This document shows positions 18,103 through 26,367 of a stretch of DNA of 43,999 nucleotides, piece by piece; position 1 is the stretch's first letter; each line of letters starts with the position of its first letter. Under the pieces are notes generated by a model. It saw only the letters and a list, made by a program, of their open reading frames with translations, was not told the origin of the DNA and did no database searches. A program made the translations under genes and the position numbers. The DNA is from Candidatus Rokubacteria bacterium RIFCSPLOWO2_02_FULL_72_37 (GTDB lineage Bacteria > Methylomirabilota > Methylomirabilia > Rokubacteriales > CSP1-6): the NCBI GenBank assembly GCA_001790315.1, contig MGCE01000066.1, positions 1 through 43,999 on the forward strand, read 5' to 3'.

Positions 18103-18339
18103 ATGGCGCCGGACGAACAGCCGTCGTCCTGGAAGGGCGCTGCCGACGTCGCCCAGATCGGGATGACGCTGGTGGTGGCCACCGTCATCGGCCTCGGCCT
18201 CGGCTACTACGCGGATCGGTGGTTGGGCACGGCGCCGTGGCTCACGCTGGTCGGTCTCGGGTTCGGAATCGCCGCCGGGTTCGTGAACATCTTTCGGACG
18301 GTGCGGAGGCTCGGACAGGATCGGAATGACGCCGAGTGA
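18103..18339 (+). CDS. AtpZ/AtpI family membrane protein
   Basis: Small 78-residue protein with two predicted transmembrane helices (MTLVVATVIGLGLGYYADRW and LTLVGLGFGIAAGFVNIFR). The GYYADRWLGTAPWLTLVGLGFGIAAGF pattern is typical of the AtpZ/AtpI family, which precedes F0 genes and has been linked to c-ring assembly or Mg/Ca transport. The ATG at 18103 is preferred over upstream in-frame starts because the promoter lies immediately before it and the protein then begins as family members do. It overlaps the next gene by 14 bases. Confidence 0.8.
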   Translation: MAPDEQPSSWKGAADVAQIGMTLVVATVIGLGLGYYADRWLGTAPWLTLVGLGFGIAAGFVNIFRTVRRLGQDRNDAE

Positions 18340-18697
18340 GTTCGGAGCACGGGTGATGATCGGCGGCGCGCTCGCGGGGAGTGTGCTCGCGCTGCTCGCG
18401 GCCTGGGGCTGGGGCGCCCACGCCTTCGGCGGGGTCGCGGTGGGAGCCGCCGTCGCTTTGCTCAACTTCGCCTGGCTGGCCAGGGGCGTGGCCCTCGTCG
18501 CCGGGACAGCCGGTGGCCGTCGACCGGGCGTGCGCTGGGTCCTCGCGCTCGGGACGCGTTACCTGCTCACGTTCACGGCGCTCGCCACGCCCGTCGCGCT
18601 CGAGTGGGCGCACCCGGTTGCGCTCGGCCTCGGCGTCACGGTGCTGCCGCTCCTGCTCACGACGCAGGGCCTGCACGCGGCGCGGCGGATGGGTTGA
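18326..18697 (+). CDS. atpI: ATP synthase subunit I-like protein
   Basis: 123-residue hydrophobic protein with about four membrane segments (MIGGALAGSVLALLAAWGWG, AVGAAVALLNFAWLARG, RYLLTFTALATPVAL, GLGVTVLPLLLTTQGLHAAR). Size, position immediately before atpB and overlap with an AtpZ-like gene fit the AtpI family, which helps assemble the c-ring. Sequence conservation in this family is low, so position carries much of the weight. ATG at 18326; the gene ends 3 bases before atpB. Confidence 0.7.
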   Translation: MTPSEFGARVMIGGALAGSVLALLAAWGWGAHAFGGVAVGAAVALLNFAWLARGVALVAGTAGGRRPGVRWVLALGTRYLLTFTALATPVALEWAHPVALGLGVTVLPLLLTTQGLHAARRMG

Positions 18698-18700
18698 GCG

Positions 18701-19477
18701 ATGGGCGCGATCGAGCACCCGCCGATCTTCCAGCTCCCCGGCATTCCCGACTTCGTCACGCACACGTGGTTCATCATGATCGGGCTGGCCGTCGTCGCTT
18801 TCGTCGCCTCGCGCAACGTGCAGCTCGTCCCGCACGGCCTCCAGAACTTCTTCGAGGTCGTTCTCGAGCAGTTCGTCACGCTCGTGGACGATCTCATCGG
18901 GCACGAGGGCCGGCCCTACCTGCCGCTCGTCGCCACGCTCGGCATCTACATCCTGCTGGCCAACCTGCTCGGCCTCGTCCCCGGGCTGATGTCGCCGACG
19001 GCCAGCCTCAACACGACCGCCGCGTGCGCGATCATCGTGTTCCTCGTGTACCACTGGATCGGCATCCGGAAACAGGGCCTGGTGAGCTATTTCAAGCACT
19101 TCATGGGTCCGGTGGTGTGGCTGGCGCCGCTGATGCTGCCGATCGAGTTCATCAGCCACCTCGCGCGGCCGCTCTCGCTCTCGCTCCGGCTCTTCGGCAA
19201 CATGACCGGCGGGCACATCCTGCTCGCCGCGATGTTCTTCCTGATGGGGCTCGATGGCCTGTTCGGCTGGGCGCTGTCGGGCAGCGTGGCCGGCCTCACC
19301 GTCGGGGGTCTCGTCGGACTCCTCATGTTCGTGTTCGTCCTGGCCTTCCTGATCCCGCTGAAGATCCTGGTGTCGCTGATCCAGGCCTTCGTGTTCGTGA
19401 TGCTGACTTGCCTGTATATTGCCGGGGCGCTCGAGGAAGCCGAGCACCACGGCGAGTCCCACGCAGAGCACCACTGA
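18701..19477 (+). CDS. atpB: ATP synthase F0 subunit a
   Basis: Forms the stator half-channels for protons next to the c-ring. 258 residues; the membrane helices and the conserved LSLRLFGNMTGGHILL segment place the essential arginine at R163 (equivalent to E. coli R210). The C-terminal helix segment IPLKILVSLIQAFVFVMLTCLYI is also typical. ATG at 18701 directly follows atpI, and atpE follows after 26 bases. Confidence 0.95.
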   Translation: MGAIEHPPIFQLPGIPDFVTHTWFIMIGLAVVAFVASRNVQLVPHGLQNFFEVVLEQFVTLVDDLIGHEGRPYLPLVATLGIYILLANLLGLVPGLMSPTASLNTTAACAIIVFLVYHWIGIRKQGLVSYFKHFMGPVVWLAPLMLPIEFISHLARPLSLSLRLFGNMTGGHILLAAMFFLMGLDGLFGWALSGSVAGLTVGGLVGLLMFVFVLAFLIPLKILVSLIQAFVFVMLTCLYIAGALEEAEHHGESHAEHH

Positions 19478-19503
19478 CAGCCCACACAGAGGAGGAGACG
19501 CTC

Positions 19504-19821
19504 GTGCGACGCATACTGCTCGTCATCGGTCTGGCGATTCTCGGCTCCCCGGGCCTCGCGCTCGCCGCGGAGGGCGCTGCCCCGGCCGGCAGCCTGAACG
19601 CCCCCTTCGGGTTCCTCGCCGCAGGTATCGGTCTGGCCATCGCGGCAGGGCTCTGCGGCCTCGGACAGGGGCGGGCGGCGGCGGCCGCGGTCGACGCGAT
19701 GGCGCGCCAGCCGGGCGTGGCCCAGCGCGTCTTCACCGCGATGCTCCTCGGGCTCGCCTTCATCGAGTCCCTCACGCTGTACATGTTCGTCATCGCGATC
19801 ATCCTGGTCCTCAAGTTCTGA
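19504..19821 (+). CDS. atpE: ATP synthase F0 subunit c
   Basis: Proteolipid of the rotating ring. From GTG at 19504 (strong GAGGAGGAGA ribosome site) the product has 105 residues, about 25 more than a minimal c subunit; the first 22 residues (RRILLVIGLAILGSPGLALAA) look like a cleavable signal peptide. Helix 1 carries GLGQGRAAAAAVDAMARQPG with the polar loop, helix 2 LGLAFIESLTLYMFVIAIIL with ion-binding E88. Q55, S89 and Y93 match three of the positions used in sodium-type rings, but position 90 is leucine instead of threonine. Subunits b, delta and F1 are not in this cluster. Confidence 0.95.
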   Translation: MRRILLVIGLAILGSPGLALAAEGAAPAGSLNAPFGFLAAGIGLAIAAGLCGLGQGRAAAAAVDAMARQPGVAQRVFTAMLLGLAFIESLTLYMFVIAIILVLKF

Positions 19822-19834
19822 GAAGCTGACGATA

Positions 19835-19875
19835 CCGGTCGGGCGGAAGCGCCTGCGCGCCTCCGCCCGTTCCGG
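19835..19875 (+). other. GC-rich hairpin after atpE
   Basis: CGGGCGGA (19840-19847) and TCCGCCCG (19862-19869) form a perfect 8-bp stem around a GC-rich loop, extended by CCGG on both sides with small bulges. It lies between atpE and rex. There is no T-run after it, so it is not a standard intrinsic terminator; it may be an RNA-end stabilising structure or act with Rho. Confidence 0.5.
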
Positions 19876-19881
19876 CACGCG

Positions 19882-20532
19882 ATGCCGAGGCGCCCGAGCT
19901 ACCGACTTCCGAAGATCCCCGAGATGACGATCCGTCGTCTCTCGGTCTACACGCGCTGTCTGCTCCAGCTCGAGGAAGACGGGGTGAAGACGGTCTCCTC
20001 GCAGGAGCTGGCCGAGCGCTTCAATCTGAACTCGGCCCAGGTCCGGAAGGACCTCGCGTACTTCGGCGAGTTCGGCGTCAGGGGCATCGGCTACTACGTT
20101 TCGGGCCTCAAGGCCGAGCTCCAGCGCATCCTCGGCCTGGACCGCGAGTGGACAGTGGCGCTGGTCGGCTTCGGCAACCTGGGCTCCGCGCTCTTTCACT
20201 ACAAGGGGTTCGGGCGCCAGGGCTTCCGCATCGCCGCGATCTTCGACGACGACCCCGGCAAGATCGGCCGCGCCGTCGATTCGACGCCCGTATTCTCGAG
20301 CCACGACATCGGGCGCGAGATCAAGGCGCGGGGAATCCAGATCGCCATCGTCGCCGTCCCGCCCGAGGCGGCGCCGGCGGTGACCGATCAGCTCGTCGAG
20401 GCCGGCATCCGCGCGATCCTCAACTTCGCGCCGGCGCGGCTCAAGGCGCCGAAGGACGTGCGGCTCAAGAACGTCGACCTCTCGATCGAGCTCGAGACCC
20501 TGAGCTTCTACCTCGCCAGGAGCACCCGGTAG
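19882..20532 (+). CDS. rex: Redox-sensing transcriptional repressor Rex
   Basis: DNA-binding repressor that senses the NADH/NAD+ ratio and typically controls respiratory and fermentative genes. 216 residues. The winged-helix domain (residues about 10-75) has the family sequence IPEMTIRRLSVYTRCLLQL, SSQELAERFNLNSAQVRKDL and YFGEFGVRGIGYYV. The Rossmann domain has GFGNLG at 96-101 and the C-terminal swapped helix LSIELETLSFYLA. It sits directly after ATP synthase F0 genes, a plausible target set, but I found no clear Rex operator (TTGTGAA-N4-TTCACAA form) upstream of nuoL or atpI. Confidence 0.95.
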   Translation: MPRRPSYRLPKIPEMTIRRLSVYTRCLLQLEEDGVKTVSSQELAERFNLNSAQVRKDLAYFGEFGVRGIGYYVSGLKAELQRILGLDREWTVALVGFGNLGSALFHYKGFGRQGFRIAAIFDDDPGKIGRAVDSTPVFSSHDIGREIKARGIQIAIVAVPPEAAPAVTDQLVEAGIRAILNFAPARLKAPKDVRLKNVDLSIELETLSFYLARSTR

Positions 20533-20534
20533 TC

Positions 20535-20543
20535 TGGTAGGCT
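20535..20543 (+). promoter_or_regulatory. Possible extended -10 before mfd
   Basis: TGGTAGGCT (TG-G-TAGGCT) lies 14 bases ahead of the mfd start and just after the rex stop. No -35 box is recognised. It resembles the other extended -10 candidates in this window; weak evidence. Confidence 0.3.
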
Positions 20544-20557
20544 CGGAGTCGTTTCCG

Positions 20558-23500
20558 ATGTTGACCGACTGGCCGCCGTTTCAGGCCCTCGCGAAAGCCT
20601 TCGCCGAGGGACGCCCTTGTCTGCGGGTCGCCGGACTCCAGGGGGCGGCGCGCGGGATCGCCGTGGCCGAGCTGCTTCAGACGGCCCCGCGCCCCGCCCT
20701 GCTGCTCGTTCCCGGGATGCAGGACGCTCATCGTTGGGCCCAGGATCTCCGGTTCTTCGGCGCCGCCGTCGTCGAGTTCCCGGAAACGGAGCCGCGCCTG
20801 TGGCGCGGCGGGCGCCAGCGCGAGGCGGACGCGGAGCGGGCGCTCGCCGCGCGGCGCCTCGCCGCGGGCGAGCCCGTCGTCGTCGTCGCGACCCCGGCGG
20901 CCCTCGACGTCGGGCTGGCTGCGCCCGCCGAGTTCGCCGCCCGGTCGGTGCGGCTCGGCGTCGGGGATCGCCTGGACCGCGAGCTGCTGCTCGAGGCGCT
21001 CGAGCACGCGGGCTACGAGCGCGTGGAGACGGTCGTCGAGGTGGGACAGTGGAGCCTGCGAGGCGGCATCGTGGACGTGTTCACGCCCGCACACCCGAAC
21101 CCGGCCCGGCTCGAGTTCCTCGGCGACGACGTCGAGTCGATCCGTCTCTTCGATCCGACCTCGCAGCGCTCGATCGCCGCGCTCGACGAGCTGGTCGTCG
21201 TGTCCCTCGCGATCCCGGAGCCGGCCGCGGGCACCGGTCTCCTCGACTATCTGCCGGGGGCGGCGGCGGTCGTGGTGGACACGCCGAGCCTGCTCGACGC
21301 CGGGGCCGACGAGGCGCCGACGCGCGCGCCGCTCCGCGAGCGGCTCGCTGGACGGCAGCTGGTCGAGCTCGTCGTCGTCGCCGGAACGTCCGGCGGGCCG
21401 GGCGACGCGCCGGCTGTCGACCTCACGCTCGAGACGCACGCGGTCCCCCAATTCGCCGGCCGGTTCGCGCAGCTCGGCACGCAGCTGACGCGCTGGCGCG
21501 CCGAGGGGTTCCGCGTGCGGCTGGTGGCCCAGGACGCGCGACAGGCGGATCACCTGCGGCAGATCCTGCGCGAGCACGACATCGAGGTGGCGGCGGCCCC
21601 GGGGCTCGCGGGCGAGGCCGGGTCCGCCGTGCTGGTCGGGGAGTGCTCCGGCGGCTTCACGATCCCCGCGCTCGGGCTCGTCGTGCTCACCGAGGGCGAG
21701 ATCTTCGGCGCCCGGCGGCGCTCGCTCCGCCGGCCGAAGTACCAGCGCGGCGCCGCGCTTACGGCGTTCACCGATCTCGGGATCGGCGACATCGTGGTCC
21801 ACGAGGACCACGGCCTCGGGCGGTATCTGGGACTGCGCACGATGACGATCGGCGGCCGGGAGGGCGACTTCCTCGTGCTCGAGTACGCCGAGGGCAACCA
21901 GCTCTACCTGCCGGTCGAGCGCCTGGATCTCGTGTCGAAGTATCTCGGCGGCGACGAGGGCGCGGCGAAGCTCGACCGGCTGGGCGGCGCCGCGTGGCAG
22001 CGGGTCAAGGAATCGGTGCGCGCGGCCCTGCGCGAGATGGCCGAGGAGCTCCTCCGGCTCTACGCCCGGCGCGCCGTCGCCGACGGTCATGCGTTCTCGA
22101 CGGACGCGCCCTGGCAGCGGGAGTTCGAGGCGGCATTCCGGTTCGAGGAGACGGCCGATCAGCTCCGGGCGATCGACGATGTCAAGGGCGACATGCAGTC
22201 GCCCCGCCCGATGGATCGCCTGGTCGCGGGCGACGTCGGCTACGGCAAGACCGAGGTCGCCCTGCGCGCCGCCTTCAAGGCGGTCGCGGACGGCCTCCAG
22301 GTCGCCGTCCTCGTGCCGACGACCGTGCTCGCGCAGCAGCACTGGTCGACGTTCGCCGACCGATTCGCGCCGTTTCCGGCGCGGGTCGAGTTGCTCTCGC
22401 GCTATCGATCGCCGAAGGAGCAGAAGGCGATCGTCGAGGGGCTCCGGCGTGGCACGGTGGACGTCGTCATCGGCACCCACCGGCTGCTCTCGAAGGACGT
22501 CGAGTTCAAGAACCTGGGGCTGCTGGTCGTCGACGAGGAGCACCGGTTCGGCGTCGCGCACAAGGAGCGGATGAAGCAGCTTCGCGCGTCGGTGGACGTC
22601 CTCGCGCTGACCGCGACGCCGATCCCCAGGACGCTCTACATGTCGCTGTCCGGCGTGCGCGACATGTCGGTCATCGAGACGCCGCCGCTGGATCGCCTGC
22701 CGGTCGAGACGGTGATCCGGCGCTTCAGCCGCGCCGTGATCAAGGAGGCGCTCGAGCGCGAGCTCGAGCGCGGCGGCCAGGTCTTCTTCGTCCACAACCG
22801 GGTGCAGTCGCTGCCCACGATGGCCCGGTTCGTCCAGGAGCTCGTCCCCGATGCGCGCGTCATCATGGCCCACGGGCAGATGAAGGAGCGGGAGCTGGAA
22901 GCGGCGATGGTGAGATTCGTCACCGGGCAGGCCGACGTGCTGGTCTCCACGGCCATCGTGGAATCGGGGCTGGATATTCCCGCCTCGAACACGATCATCG
23001 TCAACCGCGCCGATCGCTTCGGGCTCGCGCAGCTCTACCAGCTCCGGGGCCGCGTCGGGCGCGAGCGGCAGCAGGCCTGGGCGTACCTGCTCGTGCCCGC
23101 CGACGGGCGGGTCGACGAGCGTGCGCAGCGGCGCCTGCGCGCGCTTCAAGATCTGACCGAGCTCGGCTCGGGCTTCAAGCTCGCCCTGCGCGACCTCGAG
23201 ATCCGCGGCGCCGGTAATCTCCTGGGCGCCCAGCAGCACGGGCACATCGCCGCCGTCGGCTACGATCTTTATTCGAAGCTTCTCGCCGAGGCCGTGCGAG
23301 ACTTGAGGGGCGAACCTGCGGCCGCCGCGGTCGATCCGGTGATCAGCGTGCCAGTGGAAGGCTTCCTCGCCGAGGAGTACGTCCCGGAGGTGAACCAGCG
23401 CCTCGCCCTCTACAAGCGCCTCGCCGGCGCGGCGAGCGACGCCGAGGTCGACGACCTCGCGGCGGAGCTCGCGGACCGGTTCGGCCCGCTACCCGTCGAG

Positions 23501-23770
23501 GCCGTTCAGCTCCTCGACACCGTGCGCATCCGTGTCGCCGCCCGGGCGCTCTCCGTGGAAAAGATCGAGGCCGGCGACGGCCGTGCGCTCATCACGTTCT
23601 CACCGGCGACCCCGCTCGATCCCGAGCGGCTCGTCCGCGCCATCCAGGCCAGCCGGGGGGGCCTCCGGCTCAAGCGGGAGTTCACGGTGGAGGCGACCAT
23701 CGCCGGCGGCCAGTGGCCGGCGGTGCGGGACTCCCTGCTTCGCCTGCTCGCGACCCTCGCGCGCGCATGA
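20558..23770 (+). CDS. mfd: Transcription-repair coupling factor
   Basis: SF2 translocase that removes RNA polymerase stalled at DNA damage and recruits UvrA. 1070 residues, slightly shorter than E. coli Mfd (1148). Order of domains: UvrB-like N-terminal region with GGIVDVFTP (about 170), RNA polymerase-interaction domain at IVVHEDHGLGRYLGL (about 411-425), Walker A GDVGYGKTE (558-566), DEEH box (659-662), helicase motif VSTAIVESGLDIP and QLRGRVGR, and a C-terminal TRCF domain. ATG at 20558 is the first start after rex. Its stop overlaps the next ATG (ATGA). Confidence 0.97.
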   Translation: MLTDWPPFQALAKAFAEGRPCLRVAGLQGAARGIAVAELLQTAPRPALLLVPGMQDAHRWAQDLRFFGAAVVEFPETEPRLWRGGRQREADAERALAARRLAAGEPVVVVATPAALDVGLAAPAEFAARSVRLGVGDRLDRELLLEALEHAGYERVETVVEVGQWSLRGGIVDVFTPAHPNPARLEFLGDDVESIRLFDPTSQRSIAALDELVVVSLAIPEPAAGTGLLDYLPGAAAVVVDTPSLLDAGADEAPTRAPLRERLAGRQLVELVVVAGTSGGPGDAPAVDLTLETHAVPQFAGRFAQLGTQLTRWRAEGFRVRLVAQDARQADHLRQILREHDIEVAAAPGLAGEAGSAVLVGECSGGFTIPALGLVVLTEGEIFGARRRSLRRPKYQRGAALTAFTDLGIGDIVVHEDHGLGRYLGLRTMTIGGREGDFLVLEYAEGNQLYLPVERLDLVSKYLGGDEGAAKLDRLGGAAWQRVKESVRAALREMAEELLRLYARRAVADGHAFSTDAPWQREFEAAFRFEETADQLRAIDDVKGDMQSPRPMDRLVAGDVGYGKTEVALRAAFKAVADGLQVAVLVPTTVLAQQHWSTFADRFAPFPARVELLSRYRSPKEQKAIVEGLRRGTVDVVIGTHRLLSKDVEFKNLGLLVVDEEHRFGVAHKERMKQLRASVDVLALTATPIPRTLYMSLSGVRDMSVIETPPLDRLPVETVIRRFSRAVIKEALERELERGGQVFFVHNRVQSLPTMARFVQELVPDARVIMAHGQMKERELEAAMVRFVTGQADVLVSTAIVESGLDIPASNTIIVNRADRFGLAQLYQLRGRVGRERQQAWAYLLVPADGRVDERAQRRLRALQDLTELGSGFKLALRDLEIRGAGNLLGAQQHGHIAAVGYDLYSKLLAEAVRDLRGEPAAAAVDPVISVPVEGFLAEEYVPEVNQRLALYKRLAGAASDAEVDDLAAELADRFGPLPVEAVQLLDTVRIRVAARALSVEKIEAGDGRALITFSPATPLDPERLVRAIQASRGGLRLKREFTVEATIAGGQWPAVRDSLLRLLATLARA

Positions 23771-24873
23771 GACCCCGGCTCGCCGTGGCGGGCTTGCTGG
23801 CGCTCGGACTCTCCGGGTGTGCCCTGCCCGGCTGGGTGCCGTTCGTCGGCAAGAAGCCGGAGGACCCGAAGGCGAAGCCCGCACCTGCTGCGGCGACGCC
23901 TCGGCCGGCGCCGCTGCGCGCGCCCGGGCCCGCGCCGGGCGGCACGCCGTCCGAGGCGGCCGGCCGCGGGCCCGACGAGCACGTGAGCGATCGCGTCGTG
24001 GCTGTCGTCAACAATGACGCCATCACCCTCTCCGAGCTGCAGGAGGCCGTCGCGGTCTACCGGTACGAGAACCGCGACCGGACCGCGCCGACGGACGAGC
24101 TGGTCCACCAGTTCCTCACCCGGATGATCGACAATCGCCTCCAGCTCCAGGAGGCGGAGCGGGAGAAGGTCATCGTCGACGACATCGAGGTCGAGGAGGA
24201 GCTTGCCGACCGGATGAAGCGACTGAAGGTGCCCACGCGTGAGGAGTTCGACAAGCTGCTCCGCGAGCAGGGCATCACGATGGACGCGGTCAAGAAGCGC
24301 ATCCGGGACTCCCTGCGCGTCCAGCGTCTGATCAACCGGAAGGTCCGCCTCCGGGTGTCGGTGACCGAGCCGGAGATCATCGCGTACCTGGATGCCAATC
24401 GGCAGAAGCTGGAAACCGGCCTCGCCTACCATGCGCGTAACCTCTTGCTCGTCCCCGAGGGGGGCGACTCGGACGCGGCCTGGGAAGCCGCGCGCATCAC
24501 GGCGGACCTGCTGTACACTCAGCTCGTCCACGGCGCCGACTTCGTGGAGCTCGCCCGCAAGCACTCGCGCGACGCCAGCGCGAAGGACGGGGGCGATCTC
24601 GGGAGCCTGAAGCGCGGGGAGCTGGCGCAGGACGTCGAGAGCCGGATCCTGGCCCTGGAGCCGGGCGAGACCTCCAAGCCCTACCGCTCAGCACTCGGCT
24701 GGCACATCTTCAAGCTCGAGTCCAAGGAGAGCCTGGAGGGGGAGGGGCTGGAGCGAGCGAAGGCCCAGATCCGAGACATCCTGCTGCGTCAGAAGTACGA
24801 GTTGCGTCTGGACGCGTGGCTCAAGGAGATCAAGCAACGGGCGGTCATCGAAGTGCGGTTGGATCAGCCGTGA
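23767..24873 (+). CDS. SurA/PpiC-like peptidyl-prolyl isomerase, lipoprotein
   Basis: 368-residue predicted envelope chaperone. The signal peptide ends in a lipobox (LSGC, Cys18), followed by a Pro/Ala-rich linker of about 45 residues. A SurA N-terminal domain follows (DRVVAVVNNDAITLSELQEA, about 75-95, then a helical region to about 210) and one parvulin domain (RNLLLVPEGG, FVELARKHSRDASAKDGGDLG, SKPYRSALGWHIFKLE, about 222-335). SurA proteins assist outer-membrane protein folding; those outside gammaproteobacteria often have one parvulin domain and a lipid anchor. ATG at 23767 overlaps the mfd stop, so it is co-transcribed. Confidence 0.88.
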   Translation: MRPRLAVAGLLALGLSGCALPGWVPFVGKKPEDPKAKPAPAAATPRPAPLRAPGPAPGGTPSEAAGRGPDEHVSDRVVAVVNNDAITLSELQEAVAVYRYENRDRTAPTDELVHQFLTRMIDNRLQLQEAEREKVIVDDIEVEEELADRMKRLKVPTREEFDKLLREQGITMDAVKKRIRDSLRVQRLINRKVRLRVSVTEPEIIAYLDANRQKLETGLAYHARNLLLVPEGGDSDAAWEAARITADLLYTQLVHGADFVELARKHSRDASAKDGGDLGSLKRGELAQDVESRILALEPGETSKPYRSALGWHIFKLESKESLEGEGLERAKAQIRDILLRQKYELRLDAWLKEIKQRAVIEVRLDQP

Positions 24874-24880
24874 AAAGACG

Positions 24881-24909
24881 TTGACAATTCGCCTACCGGG
24901 TGGGACGAT
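24881..24909 (+). promoter_or_regulatory. Tentative promoter for rho
   Basis: A perfect -35 TTGACA at 24881-24886 is followed after 17 bases by GACGAT (24904-24909), a poor -10 box. The -10 region lies inside the inverted repeat described in the next entry, which would allow repressor or structural control. The -35 match is good; the pairing is uncertain. Confidence 0.35.
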
Positions 24910-24931
24910 AACGCTCAGCGTTACCGTCCCA
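24901..24931 (+). promoter_or_regulatory. 14-bp inverted repeat in the rho leader
   Basis: TGGGACGATAACGC (24901-24914), loop TCA, GCGTTACCGTCCCA (24918-24931): 13 of 14 positions pair, with one A-C mismatch. It is 80 bases before the rho start. No T-run follows, so it is not a typical intrinsic terminator. It could be a leader hairpin for autogenous control of rho or an operator overlapping the promoter. Confidence 0.75.
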
Positions 24932-25011
24932 ACCCCGCAGATACCCTGCGCATACTGTGTAACCGACTCACATGAAGTGCGGCGCCGAGACGCCGCGCCC
25001 GGAGCCCGCTG

Positions 25012-26328
25012 ATGAGCGCCCGCCGAGAACGAGGCCAAGGAAACCAGACCCAGAGCGCCGAAGCGCCGAGCGGAATGAACCTGTCCGAGCTCAAGGAGAA
25101 GAGCATCCCCGATCTGAACCAGATCGCCCGCGAGCTGAACGTCCAGAACCTCGGGGGGCTCCGCAAGCAGGAGCTGATCTTCAAGATCCTCCAGTCGCAG
25201 GCGGAGAAAGACGGGCTGATCTTCGCCGAAGGCGTGCTCGAGGTCCTGCCGGACGGATTCGGGTTCCTCCGCGCCCCGGACTACAACTACCTCCCCGGCC
25301 CCGACGACATCTACGTGTCACCCTCACAGATCCGGCGGTTCGATCTCAGGACCGGCGACACCATTTCGGGCCAGGTGCGGCCCCCCAAGGACAGCGAGCG
25401 GTACTTCGCGCTCCTGAAGGTCGAGGCGATCAACTTCGAGACGCCGGACCAGGCCCGCGAGAAGATCTTCTTCGACAACCTCACGCCGCTGTATCCGATG
25501 GAGCGGCTGCAGCTCGAGCACGATCCGGAGAACCTGACGACGCGGGTGATGGACCTGCTCTGCCCGATCGGCAAGGGCCAGCGCGGCATGATCGTGGCGG
25601 CCCCGCGCACGGGCAAGACGATGATGCTGCAATCCATCGCCCACGCGATCGCGGCGAATCACCCCGAGGTCTACCTGATCGTTCTCCTGATCGACGAGCG
25701 GCCGGAAGAAGTCACCGACATGCAGCGGACCGTCAAGGGAGAGGTCATCTCCTCCACCTTCGACGAGCCGCCGCAGCGCCACATCCAGGTCGCCGACATG
25801 GTCATCGAGAAGGCCAAGCGTCTGGTCGAGCACAAGCGTGACGTGGTCATCCTGCTCGACTCGCTCACGCGGTTCGCCCGCGCCCACAACGCGATCATCC
25901 CATCCTCGGGCAAGGTGCTGTCCGGGGGTCTCGACGCGAACGCGCTACAGCGCCCCCGCCGCTTCTTTGCCGCGGCGCGGAACATCGAGGAGGGCGGCTC
26001 GCTCACCATCCTGGCCACGGCCATCGTCGACACCGGCAGCCGCATGGACGACGTAATCTTCGAGGAGTTCAAGGGCACGGGCAACATGGAGGTGCACCTG
26101 GACCGTCGGCTCATGGACAAGCGCATCTTCCCGACGATCAACATCGAGCAGTCGGGGACGCGGAAGGAAGAGCTGCTGCTCGAGAAGGACGAGCTCCAGA
26201 AGGTCTGGCTGCTACGCAAGGCCCTCTCTCAGCTCAATCCGGTCGAGGGCATGGAGCTGTTGCTGGACAAGCTCAAGCTGACCCGCTCCAACAAGGAGTT
26301 CCTGGCCTCGATGCACTCGATGGGCTAG
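25012..26328 (+). CDS. rho: Transcription termination factor Rho
   Basis: Hexameric RNA-dependent ATPase that ends transcription. From ATG at 25012 it has 438 residues; a second in-frame ATG at 25075 gives 417, matching E. coli (419) and starting MNLSELKEKSIPDL. The first is preferred for its GGAG ribosome site at normal spacing, giving a 21-residue extension. Domains: N-terminal helical bundle, RNA-binding cold-shock-like domain (DGFGFLRAPDYNYLPGPDDIYV), Walker A RTGKT (K202), LLIDERPEEVTDMQR, Q-loop region (SGGLDANALQRPRRFF) and KGTGNMEVHLDRRL. Confidence 0.97.
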   Translation: MSARRERGQGNQTQSAEAPSGMNLSELKEKSIPDLNQIARELNVQNLGGLRKQELIFKILQSQAEKDGLIFAEGVLEVLPDGFGFLRAPDYNYLPGPDDIYVSPSQIRRFDLRTGDTISGQVRPPKDSERYFALLKVEAINFETPDQAREKIFFDNLTPLYPMERLQLEHDPENLTTRVMDLLCPIGKGQRGMIVAAPRTGKTMMLQSIAHAIAANHPEVYLIVLLIDERPEEVTDMQRTVKGEVISSTFDEPPQRHIQVADMVIEKAKRLVEHKRDVVILLDSLTRFARAHNAIIPSSGKVLSGGLDANALQRPRRFFAAARNIEEGGSLTILATAIVDTGSRMDDVIFEEFKGTGNMEVHLDRRLMDKRIFPTINIEQSGTRKEELLLEKDELQKVWLLRKALSQLNPVEGMELLLDKLKLTRSNKEFLASMHSMG

Positions 26329-26333
26329 GGGCG

Positions 26334-26342
26334 TGGTATCCT
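26334..26342 (+). promoter_or_regulatory. Possible extended -10 before rpmE
   Basis: TGGTATCCT (TG-G-TATCCT) lies 25 bases upstream of the rpmE GTG, right after the rho stop. No -35 box at 17 bases. Similar in form to the candidates before ugpB copy 1 and mfd. Confidence 0.35.
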
Positions 26343-26367
26343 TGGACTCTTCGAGGAGGGAGCGACC

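Noticed and set aside
20465..23245. 926-codon minus-strand open frame opposite mfd
   Set aside because: No recognisable domain, repetitive charged composition, and it lies exactly over the strongly conserved mfd.
24901..24931. Intrinsic terminator after the SurA-like gene
   Set aside because: The hairpin is strong but followed by ACCCCGCAG rather than a T-run, so I list it as a leader structure.
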